A stretch of 44,970 nucleotides of DNA from a virus. The stretch is from the IMG/VR virus record IMGVR_UViG_3300017922_000133, positions 1-44,970 of that record; one strand, 5' to 3'. The position numbers were made by a program, and so were the translations under genes. The stretch's first letter is position 1; the number at the start of each line of letters is the position of its first letter. The notes under the pieces were generated by a model. That model searched no databases. It was not told where the DNA came from and saw only the letters and a list, made by a program, of their open reading frames with translations. Below, piece by piece: positions 20,550-29,518 of the stretch.

Positions 20550-21821
20550 ATGAGAATGAAAATAAAGCCTAAAAAGTCCGATTTTAATCCTATATATTTC
20601 AAAAAAGGTTTAAATAATGACAGCTACTTTCAGATATATTTTGGTGGTTCTTCTTCAGGTAAAAGTTATTTTCTGGCTCAAAGAGCAGTTTTAGATGTAA
20701 TGAAAGGCAGAAATTATCTTGTTGTAAGAAAAGTTAAAAATACTGTTAGAGGATCAGTTTTTAATGAGATAAAAAAATCAATAATAGCTTTTGGTCTTAG
20801 TAAATATTTTAATATAAACAAATCTGAAATGACTATTACCTGTTTAATAAATAATAACCAGATTATGTTTGGTGGTCTTGATGATGTAGAAAAGATAAAA
20901 TCTATTACACCTATCAATGGAGTAGTAACAGATATCTGGATTGAAGAGGGTACTGAAATAATTGAAAATGATTTTAAGCAGCTTAAGAAAAGACTTAGAG
21001 GTCAATCGCAGCATAAAAAGAGATTAACAATTTCTTTTAATCCGATTCACAAATCTCATTGGATATACAAATATTTCTTTGGTATTTGGCAAGATGATAA
21101 ACAGTTTATTAAAGGGTCCATTGACGGTTTGCCATGCAGTATCCTAAAAACTACTTATAAAGATAATGAGTATTTGACAACTCAAGATATTGCTAACTTA
21201 GAAAACGAATCAGATAAATATTATTATGAAGTTTATACCCTAGGTAACTGGGGTGTTCTTGGTAACCTTATCTTTAATAACTGGAAAACTAAAGATTTAT
21301 CTAAATATATACCATCATTCGACAATGTTTTTTACGGACTGGATTGGGGTTTTTATCCCGATCCTTTTGCCTTTTCTAAAATGCATATCGACGAAAAGAA
21401 AAAAACAATTTACATTTTTGATGAACTTTATTTATATCAGCGAACTAACGATACTCTGATTGAAAAAGTTAAAGAAAAATATGATGGTGGCCGGAGAATT
21501 GTTGCAGATAGTGCTGAGCCTAAGAGCATTAAATATTTTAAGAATAATGGGATTCGAATTAAAGGTGCAGAAAAAGGACCCGGTAGCATAGAGTATGGGA
21601 TTAAAAGACTTAAAGATTATGAAATTATTATTCATACTGAATGTATTCATACTAAAAATGAGTTTTCGCTCTATAAATATAAAGAGAGTAAAGATGGGGA
21701 AATATTACCGGTGCCAGTAGATAAAAACAATCATATTATCGATAGTATTCGCTATGCTACTGAGGAATTAGGAAACAAAGCAAACCTAACACCAAGGAAA
21801 AACAAGCCTGCAGGATATTAG
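20550..21821 (+). CDS. terL: Terminase large subunit (PBSX/SPP1 type)
   Basis: A 423-residue packaging ATPase and nuclease. The Walker A FGGSSSGKS is at 31-39, the Walker B region TDIWIEEGTE near 130, and the coupling motif in the TISFNPIHKSHW stretch. The C-terminal RNase H-like nuclease shows FYGLDWGFYPDPFAF, IVADSAEPKSIKYF and NHIIDSIRYATEE, with the three acidic positions. Length and motifs match the PBSX-type family. GAGGA lies nine bases before the ATG. Confidence 0.95.
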   Translation: MRMKIKPKKSDFNPIYFKKGLNNDSYFQIYFGGSSSGKSYFLAQRAVLDVMKGRNYLVVRKVKNTVRGSVFNEIKKSIIAFGLSKYFNINKSEMTITCLINNNQIMFGGLDDVEKIKSITPINGVVTDIWIEEGTEIIENDFKQLKKRLRGQSQHKKRLTISFNPIHKSHWIYKYFFGIWQDDKQFIKGSIDGLPCSILKTTYKDNEYLTTQDIANLENESDKYYYEVYTLGNWGVLGNLIFNNWKTKDLSKYIPSFDNVFYGLDWGFYPDPFAFSKMHIDEKKKTIYIFDELYLYQRTNDTLIEKVKEKYDGGRRIVADSAEPKSIKYFKNNGIRIKGAEKGPGSIEYGIKRLKDYEIIIHTECIHTKNEFSLYKYKESKDGEILPVPVDKNNHIIDSIRYATEELGNKANLTPRKNKPAGY

Positions 21822-21835
21822 GAGTTGATGAAGTT

Positions 21836-23239
21836 ATGAGTTATTTAAGTAAAGGTGATAGTTGGCCACCTACTGATGATGATCGTAAAAGAATAGAAAA
21901 ATATAAAGAAAATAAAAAATTATTCAGAGGCCGACATGATGAGATATTTAAAGATGTGCAGCGGAGATTAGAAAGCTCTGATCAGAAAGCTATGACCTAT
22001 CTTGTTGCTAACTATTGTGGTCTACTTTCTAAGCTCTCAGCAGATATGCTTTTTGGAGAACAACCTAAATTTAAAGTTAAAGCTGAAAAAACAGATTCTA
22101 AGCTGCAGGAGCTAATTACTCAAAATAAATTATATACAGGCCTGTATGAGTCAGCTTTGGGTAATTCCTATCGAGGTGATTCCTGCTATAAAGTTAGATA
22201 TGCTAGAAAAAATAAATTTTCTAAAGAACGCAGCATAATCATTGAGTCTCAAAATCCTAATTATTTCTTTGTTGAGCAGGCGGATGATAATATTCGACAA
22301 ATAAACAGGCAGATTATTGGTTGGGATTTTATGAAAGATATGAACGGTGATGACATAGAAGACACCAGGTTTTTAAAACTGGAAGTCCACGAACCAGGCA
22401 AAATATTCAACTTTTTATATAAAATTAGTGGGTATACTGTTCAGGAAGAGGTCGCACTTGATACTTTATACCCTGAGCTTGATAAAATGCAGCAAACAGG
22501 AGTAGATGACTTTATAATAACTCATATACCCAACTGGCGTGATGATGAAGTTTTCTGGGGTTATAGTGACTATTTAGATATTAAGAGCCTGCAGGATGAA
22601 GCTAATAATAGAATAAGTCAGATTTCTAGAGTTTTAGATAAGCATGCAGATCCAAAAATGAAAGGGCCAGCAGAAGCATTAGATGAAGATGGTCGGATTG
22701 ATGTATCTGGCAACAAGTATTTTCCGTATGAAAAAGATGGAGCTGAACCAGGTTATATAACTTGGGAAGCGAAACTTGAGATGGCTTTTAAACAGATAGA
22801 TTATATTCTTAAAATGATGTTTTTAGTTACTGAAACTTCACCTGATGCTTTTGGCTTGAGTGAATCTAATGTTGCTGACTCTGGTAGAGCCTTAAAATAT
22901 AGATTGATGAGATTGCTTTCTAAGATTGCAAGGAAGAAACGATATTATGATGATGGTATTAAAGATATTCTATATAAAGCACAATTAATGGATATCTATC
23001 ATAATAAGAAGAAATATGAAGCAGAAAGACCATCAGCCACTTGGAGAGATGGCATACCTGATGATTCTAAAGAAGAAGCAGAAGAGACTGAAATACTTGA
23101 TAGAGCAAAAGCAATTAGCATCAATGAAAAGGTTAGAAAAAATAATCCTGACTGGTCTGAAGATAGAATTAAAAAAGAGATAGCTAGGATTGAGTCAGAA
23201 ATAGAAGAACAGCAGTCAACTTCACCATACACTATTTAA
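21836..23239 (+). CDS. Portal protein, SPP1 gp6-like
   Basis: A 467-residue portal that forms the dodecameric DNA channel at the capsid vertex. Recognisable pieces are NYCGLLSKLSADMLFGEQPK, the stem and wing region (PNWRDDEVFWGYSDYLDIKS), LDEANNRISQISRVLDKHAD-type helix (here LQDEANNRISQIS) and a MMFLVTETSPDAFGLSES clip-proximal region. The C-terminal 40 residues are acidic and helical. GGAGTTGATG precedes the ATG. The order TerS-TerL-portal-MuF is typical of Firmicute siphoviruses. Confidence 0.92.
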   Translation: MSYLSKGDSWPPTDDDRKRIEKYKENKKLFRGRHDEIFKDVQRRLESSDQKAMTYLVANYCGLLSKLSADMLFGEQPKFKVKAEKTDSKLQELITQNKLYTGLYESALGNSYRGDSCYKVRYARKNKFSKERSIIIESQNPNYFFVEQADDNIRQINRQIIGWDFMKDMNGDDIEDTRFLKLEVHEPGKIFNFLYKISGYTVQEEVALDTLYPELDKMQQTGVDDFIITHIPNWRDDEVFWGYSDYLDIKSLQDEANNRISQISRVLDKHADPKMKGPAEALDEDGRIDVSGNKYFPYEKDGAEPGYITWEAKLEMAFKQIDYILKMMFLVTETSPDAFGLSESNVADSGRALKYRLMRLLSKIARKKRYYDDGIKDILYKAQLMDIYHNKKKYEAERPSATWRDGIPDDSKEEAEETEILDRAKAISINEKVRKNNPDWSEDRIKKEIARIESEIEEQQSTSPYTI

Positions 23240-23252
23240 GGTTGTGAGATAA

Positions 23253-24164
23253 ATGGCAGATATGTATGATGAATTATCAAATATTATTAATGGAATAGAA
23301 ACTAATCCGGCTAAAAAAGAAATACTACAGATACTTGATAAATATAAGAAAATTACTAATTCTATTGACAGAGAGGCTTTAAAGTTAAAGCAGATGGGTA
23401 ATAAAAAAGATATGCTGGCCCAGTTGAGTAGGTTGAGAAAAAGAGCTGCTCAAGATTTAACTGAACTAGCTAAAAGTGCTGAAAACTTTTCCCGTATTGC
23501 TGCACCAAAAAGCAATTTATCTGGTAGAGAGTTAGCAAATAACTTTATAAAACAACAAAGTAAGTATGTTGATGATAGCGGTGACGTCATACAAATCTTT
23601 GATTTAATTCCTAAAGATAAAGAATTGATTAAAAAAATGACTGAAAAAGTTACTGCTGATATGCTCAGAGATGTCAGAATGGTTAATGATTCCTGGAGAA
23701 AAAGATTCGATGGAATTGTACGGGAAGGGATTAATGATGTTAGGGGAATTAATCTTATTAAACAACCTGGTATTAGAGGTGGTACAACAACTGGTAAAGA
23801 AATTGGCAGCCGTCTTTATAAAGAAATAAAATATAACGGACTCAAGCTTATTGATAGTGCTGGCCGCAGATGGGAACCAGATAGATATATTAGAATGTTT
23901 GCCCGTACCAGAACCAGAGAGTTGCAAACGCAGGGCATCGAAGAAAGGATGAATGATTATGGTTTTGATTTAGTTAAGATAACTGAACATACAGATGTTG
24001 ATGGAATGGATATTTGTAATTTTTATGAGGGGAATGTTTATTCTTTATCAGGGAATCATCCTGATTATCCAAAACTTGATGCAAGACCACCATTCCACCC
24101 TAATTGTGCTCATGTTATGACACCGTGGATTGAAAGATATCAAATTTTAGTAAGAGCTGCATAA
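23253..24164 (+). CDS. Minor head protein, SPP1 gp7 / MuF-like
   Basis: A 303-residue head morphogenesis protein. The N-terminal half is helical. The C-terminal MuF domain is shown by RYIRMFARTRTRELQTQGIE, then EHTDVDGMDICNFYEGNVYS, then ARPPFHPNCAHVMTPW, which carries the family's terminal P-x-H-P-N-C pattern. Such proteins bind the portal and are ejected or help start DNA entry. No toxin domain is fused to it. AAGGTTGTGAG precedes the ATG. Confidence 0.88.
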   Translation: MADMYDELSNIINGIETNPAKKEILQILDKYKKITNSIDREALKLKQMGNKKDMLAQLSRLRKRAAQDLTELAKSAENFSRIAAPKSNLSGRELANNFIKQQSKYVDDSGDVIQIFDLIPKDKELIKKMTEKVTADMLRDVRMVNDSWRKRFDGIVREGINDVRGINLIKQPGIRGGTTTGKEIGSRLYKEIKYNGLKLIDSAGRRWEPDRYIRMFARTRTRELQTQGIEERMNDYGFDLVKITEHTDVDGMDICNFYEGNVYSLSGNHPDYPKLDARPPFHPNCAHVMTPWIERYQILVRAA

Positions 24165-24191
24165 AAAAATTGATAAATGATTATTTATAGA

Positions 24192-24218
24192 ACACTCCTT
24201 TGTTGGGGTGCTTTTTTT
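24192..24218 (+). terminator. Terminator-like hairpin after the MuF-like gene
   Basis: CACTCC pairs with GGGGTG (one G-U) around TTTGTT and is followed by seven T. It lies within the late operon, between head genes, so it would reduce rather than stop downstream expression. GGGGTG also lies eight bases before the next ATG and may double as its ribosome site. Confidence 0.65.
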
Positions 24219-24323
24219 ATGTCCAGACTGGGGAAGACATTAAAAGCTAACTGGTATATAGCTGACGAGCTTAAAACGGTGGTCGACAGACCTAAAACAG
24301 GAATTATAAAAGGAGTTGTGTAA
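24219..24323 (+). CDS. Very small conserved-looking head-region protein
   Basis: A 34-residue frame starting MSRLGKTLKANWYIADELKT, ending in a GIIKGVV strand. It begins inside the T run of the preceding hairpin, with GGGGTG eight bases upstream, and ends just before the scaffold gene. Short proteins of this kind are common between MuF and scaffold genes; the function is unknown. Moderate confidence because of its length. Confidence 0.4.
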   Translation: MSRLGKTLKANWYIADELKTVVDRPKTGIIKGVV

Positions 24324-24324
24324 A

Positions 24325-24984
24325 ATGGATGAACTAATTAAATTTTTGAAAGAAAATGATGTTGAGATTACAGATGATCTCAAAGAGGAAATAAAAAACA
24401 TCTGGAATAGTAATTTGCCTGATGAAGATGATTTATTTACTCAGGATGATGTCGATGAGATTGTCAAAAAGAGGCTGGCCCGGGCCGAAAGTTCTTATGA
24501 GACTGAAATTAATGAATTAAAAGAAGCAATGAAAGATATGATTGATCCTGAGAAGTTGGAAGAGTATAAAGAAAAGGTTAAGGAGCTTGAAGGCAAAGCT
24601 GAGGAACGCGAAAAAGAATTAAAAACTGAATATGAGCTGCAGTTAGCAGCCAAAGATGCTGGAGTTAAAGATCCGGAGTATTTTGAGTTTTTAGTTGAAA
24701 AGAAGGGTATTAAAAACAGACTGAAACTTGATGAAGAAGGAAAAGTAGTTGCTACTGATAAAGAAGGTAATATTTTAACTGAAGACGGTAAAAAGTTGGG
24801 GCCATCTGTTTTGATTAATGAAATTAAAGAAGAAAAACCAGACGTTTTCGGTGAACAAGAAGCAGGTAAAGATATCGGTGGCGGCGGTGGTAACCCAGGT
24901 GGAAATGGTCCAAAAGATAAGAAAAAGAATACTGAAAGTCTGGCCATGGAATTAGGATACAAATCTAAAAAGGAGAGTGAATAA
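24325..24984 (+). CDS. Capsid scaffolding protein
   Basis: A 219-residue, highly charged, mainly helical protein with the usual scaffold layout: an acidic N-terminus (LPDEDDLFTQDDVDEIVKKR), a long coiled coil (about 55-110), a globular middle (LAAKDAGVKDPEYFEFLVEK) and a Gly-rich linker (GGGGNPGGNG) before a basic tail. It would guide capsid assembly and be lost on maturation. The ATG at 24325 is nine bases after AGGAG. It precedes the decoration and major capsid genes. Confidence 0.82.
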   Translation: MDELIKFLKENDVEITDDLKEEIKNIWNSNLPDEDDLFTQDDVDEIVKKRLARAESSYETEINELKEAMKDMIDPEKLEEYKEKVKELEGKAEEREKELKTEYELQLAAKDAGVKDPEYFEFLVEKKGIKNRLKLDEEGKVVATDKEGNILTEDGKKLGPSVLINEIKEEKPDVFGEQEAGKDIGGGGGNPGGNGPKDKKKNTESLAMELGYKSKKESE

Positions 24985-24986
24985 TA

Positions 24987-25559
24987 ATGACTTTAAAGCC
25001 CAGTGTTACTGAAGAACTTGAATTTATAAATATCTTAAAGTCTAGACATGCTCGGTATATTGATGGAGCAAGAGTTGTAAGTAAAGAAGCTGTTAACGGT
25101 GACTATGTACCTCCAGGAGCTGCCATTGGTAAATTAAACAGTTCCGGTAAATATGCACCTGTTACCAGAGATAAGGTAGCTATTGGTGGAGCAGATGCAG
25201 CTGAAAACACTATTCCTCTAAAAAATCTAAATGAGGAAGATTGGCATAATTGGCAGAATGGTGATGAAATAATTTGTGATCCAGGTGGAAGTAATGAAGA
25301 AACAGCCATTATTACTGCTATCGATGAAGCAGCAGGAACTTTGACTGTAGATGGAATTACTACAGCTCATGCTGAAGATATTGTTATTCAAAAAAATGAT
25401 GGGGCTGCTGCAGCAGAATTTGTTTGTACTGAACTGATTGATGTGTCTGATGAAGATGCTTTAGTTGGAGGTATAGTTCATGGAGCAGTTTATGCTTTAA
25501 GAATGCCTAATTATGATGAGCAGGTTGCTGTAGACTTGCCAATGATATCTTTTGAATAA
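24987..25559 (+). CDS. Head decoration-like protein
   Basis: A 190-residue protein located between scaffold and major capsid genes, where lambda D-like decoration proteins are encoded. It has a beta-rich body with YVPPGAAIGKLNSSGKYAPV near 38-57, a phrase typical of head decoration domains, followed by an inserted segment (IICDPGGSNEETAIITAIDE) and VGGIVHGAVYALRMPNYDEQ near the C-terminus. It would bind the mature capsid surface and stabilise it. AAGGAGAGTG precedes the ATG. Confidence 0.72.
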   Translation: MTLKPSVTEELEFINILKSRHARYIDGARVVSKEAVNGDYVPPGAAIGKLNSSGKYAPVTRDKVAIGGADAAENTIPLKNLNEEDWHNWQNGDEIICDPGGSNEETAIITAIDEAAGTLTVDGITTAHAEDIVIQKNDGAAAAEFVCTELIDVSDEDALVGGIVHGAVYALRMPNYDEQVAVDLPMISFE

Positions 25560-25594
25560 TACTTTAAAATTTAAAAACTAGGGAGTGAGACTAA

Positions 25595-26644
25595 ATGCCT
25601 AAAGAAAAATTGGTTGACACAATTGAAAATGAATTTGGAATAGATTATTTAGGATTTTTACAGGAAATTGATGAACCTGAAAATTATATAGGTTCTGCTT
25701 ATTTACCTGTCCAGGAAGAATTTGATTATGACTGGGTTTATCATATTTTTGATAATACCACAGCTATGGCAAAGATAATGTCCAGAGGAGATGCAGAAGC
25801 ACCAATAGTTGGTGGCCCGGCTATTAAAAAGGTTGCTGGATCTGTTGTGCCCTTTGGACAGAAGTTTGAAGTGAATAAAGCCATTTTAAATAAAATCTTT
25901 AACCCTCGTAACGATAATGAGCTAAAAAGAAACTTGCGTCAGATTTTAGATGAATCTGCACGAAACGTACGCTCAGCTCAAGCAAGACGAGAGTGGCTAA
26001 GATGGCAGGTAATGGCTAAAGGAGCTATCATTTTTAATGATAAAGATGAAAATGAGAGACTAGCTGTTGATTTTGGTGTACCATCTAAACATAAAATTGA
26101 TAGTTCTGCTCTAGAAGGGGATCCATGGGATGGAGCTTCTCCTAAGCCATTAAGTGATTTAATAGCAGCTTGTGAGACTTATTTCAGTACAAATGATGAG
26201 ATGCCTTCTAATATAGTCATGAGAAGAGCTGAATTGAGAAAACTAACAGGCTCCACTGAAGTAGCAAGTGAATTTTCCGATAACGCTACTCGTATTTCTC
26301 TAAGTGTAATTAATGATTATCTGGTAAGTTTAGGATATCCAGAGATTATAACTTATGATGAATTTGTTAAACATGAAGATAAAAAAGGAAGACCTACTGT
26401 TACTGAATATTTTGTACCTAAAGGTAGAGTAGTTTTAGTTAAACAGTCTGCTGGACAGGCTATTGAAGATACTGGCCGCCTAGTAATGGGGCCTGTTGCA
26501 GAGAATGATTTCCAGCCAGGCATCTTTACTACAATTTATGAAGAAAATGATCCAAAGAAATACTGGCACTTTATGAAGACTGAAATGTGGCCAGCAGTAT
26601 ATAATCCTGAATATGTTTTCTATATGGACGTATTGTCTGCATAA
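25595..26644 (+). CDS. Major capsid protein (E-like, HK97 fold)
   Basis: A 349-residue capsid protein. Segments typical of the phage major capsid protein E family are present: YIGSAYLPVQEEFDYDWVYH, then GQKFEVNKAILNKIFNPRND, RSAQARREWLRWQVMAKGAI, and a P-domain-like PSNIVMRRAELRKLTGS, ending with WPAVYNPEYVFYMDVL. It forms the icosahedral shell. The gene follows scaffold and decoration genes and is followed at once by a strong terminator-like hairpin. TAGGGAGTGAG precedes the ATG. Confidence 0.9.
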   Translation: MPKEKLVDTIENEFGIDYLGFLQEIDEPENYIGSAYLPVQEEFDYDWVYHIFDNTTAMAKIMSRGDAEAPIVGGPAIKKVAGSVVPFGQKFEVNKAILNKIFNPRNDNELKRNLRQILDESARNVRSAQARREWLRWQVMAKGAIIFNDKDENERLAVDFGVPSKHKIDSSALEGDPWDGASPKPLSDLIAACETYFSTNDEMPSNIVMRRAELRKLTGSTEVASEFSDNATRISLSVINDYLVSLGYPEIITYDEFVKHEDKKGRPTVTEYFVPKGRVVLVKQSAGQAIEDTGRLVMGPVAENDFQPGIFTTIYEENDPKKYWHFMKTEMWPAVYNPEYVFYMDVLSA

Positions 26645-26651
26645 ATAATGC

Positions 26652-26676
26652 GAGCACCTTAATTGGTGCTCTTTCT
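26652..26676 (+). terminator. Terminator-like hairpin after the major capsid gene
   Basis: GAGCACC (26652-26658) and GGTGCTC (26665-26671) form a 7-bp perfect stem with a 6-base loop, followed by TTTCTTATTTT. It likely limits read-through from the highly expressed capsid gene into the connector genes. Confidence 0.75.
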
Positions 26677-26697
26677 TATTTTAAGGTGGTGGAAATT

Positions 26698-27030
26698 ATG
26701 TTGAAAGTTCAAGCTGATTGGAAGGTTGGCTATCCAGCTGGCCCGGATAAAAAGATTTATTTAGAAGGTGATGTATTTAATTGTGATGATAAATGGGGGC
26801 AGATGAAAGCTGCTCAAGGTAAGATTATTATTTTAAAAAAAGTTGAAGAGAAAAAGAAAGAGCCAGTTGTCAAAATTACTGAACTAACTGTCAATGAAGC
26901 AGATGAAATTATTGATAATTGTAAAGATATTAGAAAGCTAGAAGGTTGGCTGCTAGAAGAAAAAGAAAATAAAAACCGAAAAACTACACTTGAATATTTA
27001 ACTGATCGCTTAGAAGAACTGAGAGAGTGA
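26698..27030 (+). CDS. Hypothetical head-region protein
   Basis: A 110-residue protein starting MLKVQADWKVGYPAGPDKKI. The first 45 residues look like a small beta domain and the rest is a charged helical region (VEEKKKEPVVKITELTVNEA, then a C-terminal helix). Proteins of this layout often lie between capsid and connector genes in siphoviruses. The ATG at 26698 follows AAGGTGG by about eight bases. Role in head completion is inferred from position. Confidence 0.55.
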   Translation: MLKVQADWKVGYPAGPDKKIYLEGDVFNCDDKWGQMKAAQGKIIILKKVEEKKKEPVVKITELTVNEADEIIDNCKDIRKLEGWLLEEKENKNRKTTLEYLTDRLEELRE

Positions 27031-27035
27031 TAAAA

Positions 27036-27401
27036 ATGCCTACAATAGCTGCAGCAAATACTTATTTTTCAATGAGACTCTGGACTTCAGAATGGAATGA
27101 CTCTAATGATGAAAAGAAAAAGGCTGCTTTGTCTCATGCTCAAAGAGAAATTGACAGCTTGAATTTCAGTTCTAAAATGTCGAGAGAGGACTATAATAAA
27201 GCCGTATTTGAGCAGGCGATATTTTTGCTTAATCTAGGTCCTGAAGATAGAAAAAGGCTTAATCTGCAGGCTCAGGGTGTTCAGAGTATCAATATTTCTC
27301 AATCAGTTAGTGAAACTTATGTGATAAACGGTATTGCTTATGCTCCAACAGTGCAGCAGCTTGTAAAGAAATATAAGTATCAAGTTGGTGATCTTATATG
27401 A
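27036..27401 (+). CDS. Head-tail connector (head completion) protein
   Basis: A 121-residue protein of the type annotated as phage head-tail connector or 'DnaT-like' in Firmicute phages. ANTYFSMRLWTSEWNDSNDE is followed by ALSHAQREIDSLNF and a helix YNKAVFEQAIFLL, giving the four-helix connector fold. The C-terminus (QSVSETYVINGIAYAPTVQQ) would extend along the portal. It overlaps the next gene by four bases (ATGA). Confidence 0.75.
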   Translation: MPTIAAANTYFSMRLWTSEWNDSNDEKKKAALSHAQREIDSLNFSSKMSREDYNKAVFEQAIFLLNLGPEDRKRLNLQAQGVQSINISQSVSETYVINGIAYAPTVQQLVKKYKYQVGDLI

Positions 27402-27709
27402 TTAGGAGTTATTTCAACGCTGTTGCAGAAGAAATAAATAAATTTGTTAAATCAGATGGTTATGGTAACCCTGAATTAGAAAAAATAGCAGAAAATGTCG
27501 AATGTAGAAAAATTGAAAGAACTAAACTTGTAAGAAACTCAAAAGGAAATGAAGTTGTATCTTCAATTGAAGTTTGGCTTCCGCCAGGATTTGAGAAACT
27601 TCCACCAGAAAGTGTAATTGTTTTTAATGGTGAAGATAAAGTTGTTATAAATTCTGGCCATGTACCTGGTATAGTTGCTGATCAGTATTTGAGGGTGTAT
27701 TTAAAATGA
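27398..27709 (+). CDS. Head closure-like protein
   Basis: A 103-residue, beta-rich protein with VECRKIERTKLVRNSKGNEV, SSIEVWLPPGF and VIVFNGEDKVVINSGHVPG, similar in plan to SPP1 gp16-type head closure or minor capsid proteins that seal the portal after packaging. The start (ATG 27398) overlaps the connector stop and its own stop overlaps the next gene, showing tight coupling of the neck genes. Confidence 0.7.
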   Translation: MIRSYFNAVAEEINKFVKSDGYGNPELEKIAENVECRKIERTKLVRNSKGNEVVSSIEVWLPPGFEKLPPESVIVFNGEDKVVINSGHVPGIVADQYLRVYLK

Positions 27710-28206
27710 AAGAAGAGCCTTTATTTGAATTAGATGTTGAAAAAATGGAAGAAGACATAAAGAGAGTACAAAAAGCTCTGGATAAAGCAGAAGATATTGC
27801 TTTAAAGGCTGCTGCAAATGAAATGGCTGGAATTATAATGGATCTATTAAGTGAAGGAATGAATAGGGCTCCAAAAGCCACTGGATATTTAAGAGGGTCT
27901 GGTATTGCAAAGTTAAATGATGATCAGGTAGCTCATACTGAGAGTTCTGGTTCTAATGCAGCTCAAATAGTTAAAGATTTTAAAGCAGGTAACATATCAC
28001 TGCAGCAATTTGTTGATGAATTAATGGGAGAGGTAGCCTTTAATACTCCTTATGCCACTTATCAGCATGAAGAACAGGATTTAAATCATATAGATGGTGA
28101 AGCAAAATATTTAGAAAATCCTTTAAAAGAAAAGTCGCCGCACTATATTCAGGGTCTAGCTGCAGCAATTGAAGCTGCTTTAGATAAAGAAGGTGATAAT
28201 AATTGA
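27706..28206 (+). CDS. HK97 gp10-like neck/tail completion protein
   Basis: A 166-residue protein. A helical N-terminus leads to NRAPKATGYLRGSGIAKLN and VAFNTPYATYQHEEQDLN, then DGEAKYLENPLKEKSPHYIQ. These are signatures of the HK97 gp10 / minor capsid family, which acts at the head-tail joint. ATG overlaps the upstream stop (ATGA), and its stop overlaps the next TTG start. Confidence 0.82.
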   Translation: MKEEPLFELDVEKMEEDIKRVQKALDKAEDIALKAAANEMAGIIMDLLSEGMNRAPKATGYLRGSGIAKLNDDQVAHTESSGSNAAQIVKDFKAGNISLQQFVDELMGEVAFNTPYATYQHEEQDLNHIDGEAKYLENPLKEKSPHYIQGLAAAIEAALDKEGDNN

Positions 28207-28580
28207 GTATTTTATTAAAAAAGGTAGTTGACTATGTAGAGAATCATGAAGTGGGAACTTTTAGTGAAGATATTTTTATTGGTCAGAGGCCATCTAAGCC
28301 AATTGACTGTATTACTTTTTACGATACACCTGGTAGAGCTCCTAGAAAAGATAAGACTGCTGATAGAACATTCCAGGTAATTACTCGGAATAAAAGTTAC
28401 CCACTAGGAATAGGGAAAGCTGGAGAAGTACAAAAAGTTTTAAAAGAATTATATCAGTTTTGGCTTGGTGATACCTGGGTAATTAAGTTAGAAGCCCAAA
28501 ATGAACCGGGCCATATTGGTAGAGATGATAACGGAAACCATTTATTTAGTGCAAATTATAATATCTGGATAAAAGAATAA
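28203..28580 (+). CDS. Tail terminator / minor capsid-like protein
   Basis: A 125-residue protein with the tail-terminator layout: VDYVENHEVGTFSEDIFIGQ, then RPSKPIDCITFYDTPGRAPR, then TFQVITRNKSYPLGIGKAGE and a C-terminal NHLFSANYNIWIKE strand. Such proteins cap the finished tail tube. It starts with TTG at 28203, overlapping the upstream stop, with AAGGTGA placed upstream. It is followed directly by the tail tube gene. Confidence 0.75.
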   Translation: MSILLKKVVDYVENHEVGTFSEDIFIGQRPSKPIDCITFYDTPGRAPRKDKTADRTFQVITRNKSYPLGIGKAGEVQKVLKELYQFWLGDTWVIKLEAQNEPGHIGRDDNGNHLFSANYNIWIKE

Positions 28581-28599
28581 TTAAAGAGAGGTGATTTAA

Positions 28600-29466
28600 A
28601 TGACAGTTACTAAGGCTGTTAGAAACCCTGGTAATTTTACCGTAGGTCCATCAGATATTTTTGTTGGAGCGTACGGTTCTAATAAAGAAGATGCCAGAGA
28701 TATTGGTATAACCCAGGGTGGAGTTAGCTATAGTAAGGAAACTGAATTTAAAGAATTTGACGATGCTGATCAGTATTTAGGAGTAATCGGTATAGCCAAA
28801 ATTGGTGAAAGGCTAGAAGTTACTTTCACTATGAAAGAAAATACTTTAGAAAACATGAAACTTGCATGGGGTTTAGTAGGTGAAGCACTTGATGCTCAAA
28901 ATAACACACTTTATTTTGGAGGTTCCCCAAAAGTTGAATATAAATCTTTATTTGTTGATGGACCAGCTCCAGGTGGGGGAACTGCAAATTATGAGTTTTG
29001 GAAGGCTTTTCCCATTTCGGCATCAGAAGTTGAACAGACAAAAGATGATAATGCGGTTTATGAGGTGACAATGTTAATCATTGAAGATATTACAAAAGAT
29101 GAAAAAACTAGATATGGTAAAAGGGTTGATACTTATGATGACACCGAACCTCCTGTTATTAATGCTGTATCTCCTGTTGATAGTGATATTGATGTTGCAG
29201 TAGATGCTGAAGTTGAATGGACTTTTTCAGAAGCAATACAACAAAGAGATATTACTAAAGGTAATTTCAATATTGTTGATGCTGCAGGAAGTGAGATAGC
29301 TGGAGATTTAGCTTATAATCCGAATGATTTTACTGTTACGTTTATTCCAGAATCAAATTTAGCAAGTGATACATTGTATCTTGCTTTTGTTTCTGGAGAA
29401 ATAAGAGATATGGCAGGCAATTCAATGGGAGATAACTACCGTACTAGTTTTACCACAATAGTATAA
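28600..29466 (+). CDS. Major tail tube protein with C-terminal Ig-like domain
   Basis: A 288-residue tail tube protein. Residues 1-185 are the tube domain (FTVGPSDIFVGAYGSNKEDA, LEVTFTMKENTLENMKLAWG, DNAVYEVTMLIIEDITKDE). Residues about 188-288 form a bacterial Ig-like domain of the Big_5/SbsA type (TEPPVINAVSPVDSDIDVAV, VEWTFSEAIQQRDITKGNFN, DMAGNSMGDNYRTSFTT). The Ig domain would project from the tail surface, as in lambda gpV, and may bind host cell-surface polymers. A 9-bp hairpin with a GAAA loop and T run follows the gene. Confidence 0.88.
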   Translation: MTVTKAVRNPGNFTVGPSDIFVGAYGSNKEDARDIGITQGGVSYSKETEFKEFDDADQYLGVIGIAKIGERLEVTFTMKENTLENMKLAWGLVGEALDAQNNTLYFGGSPKVEYKSLFVDGPAPGGGTANYEFWKAFPISASEVEQTKDDNAVYEVTMLIIEDITKDEKTRYGKRVDTYDDTEPPVINAVSPVDSDIDVAVDAEVEWTFSEAIQQRDITKGNFNIVDAAGSEIAGDLAYNPNDFTVTFIPESNLASDTLYLAFVSGEIRDMAGNSMGDNYRTSFTTIV

Positions 29467-29475
29467 AAATTATTT

Positions 29476-29498
29476 AAAGCAGGGGAAACCCTGCTTTT
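29476..29498 (+). terminator. Strong terminator after the tail tube gene
   Basis: AAAGCAGGG (29476-29484) and CCCTGCTTT (29489-29497) form a 9-bp perfect stem closed by a GAAA tetraloop and ending in TTTT. It would lower expression of tail genes downstream of the abundant tube protein. Confidence 0.85.
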
Positions 29499-29518
29499 CA
29501 ATATTGGAGGAGATTAAT

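Noticed and set aside
24495-24962. 155-codon leftward open frame opposite the scaffold gene
   Set aside because: It is Ser/Pro/Phe-rich, the usual mirror of a Glu/Lys-rich coding strand, has no ribosome site and lies wholly within a well-supported gene.
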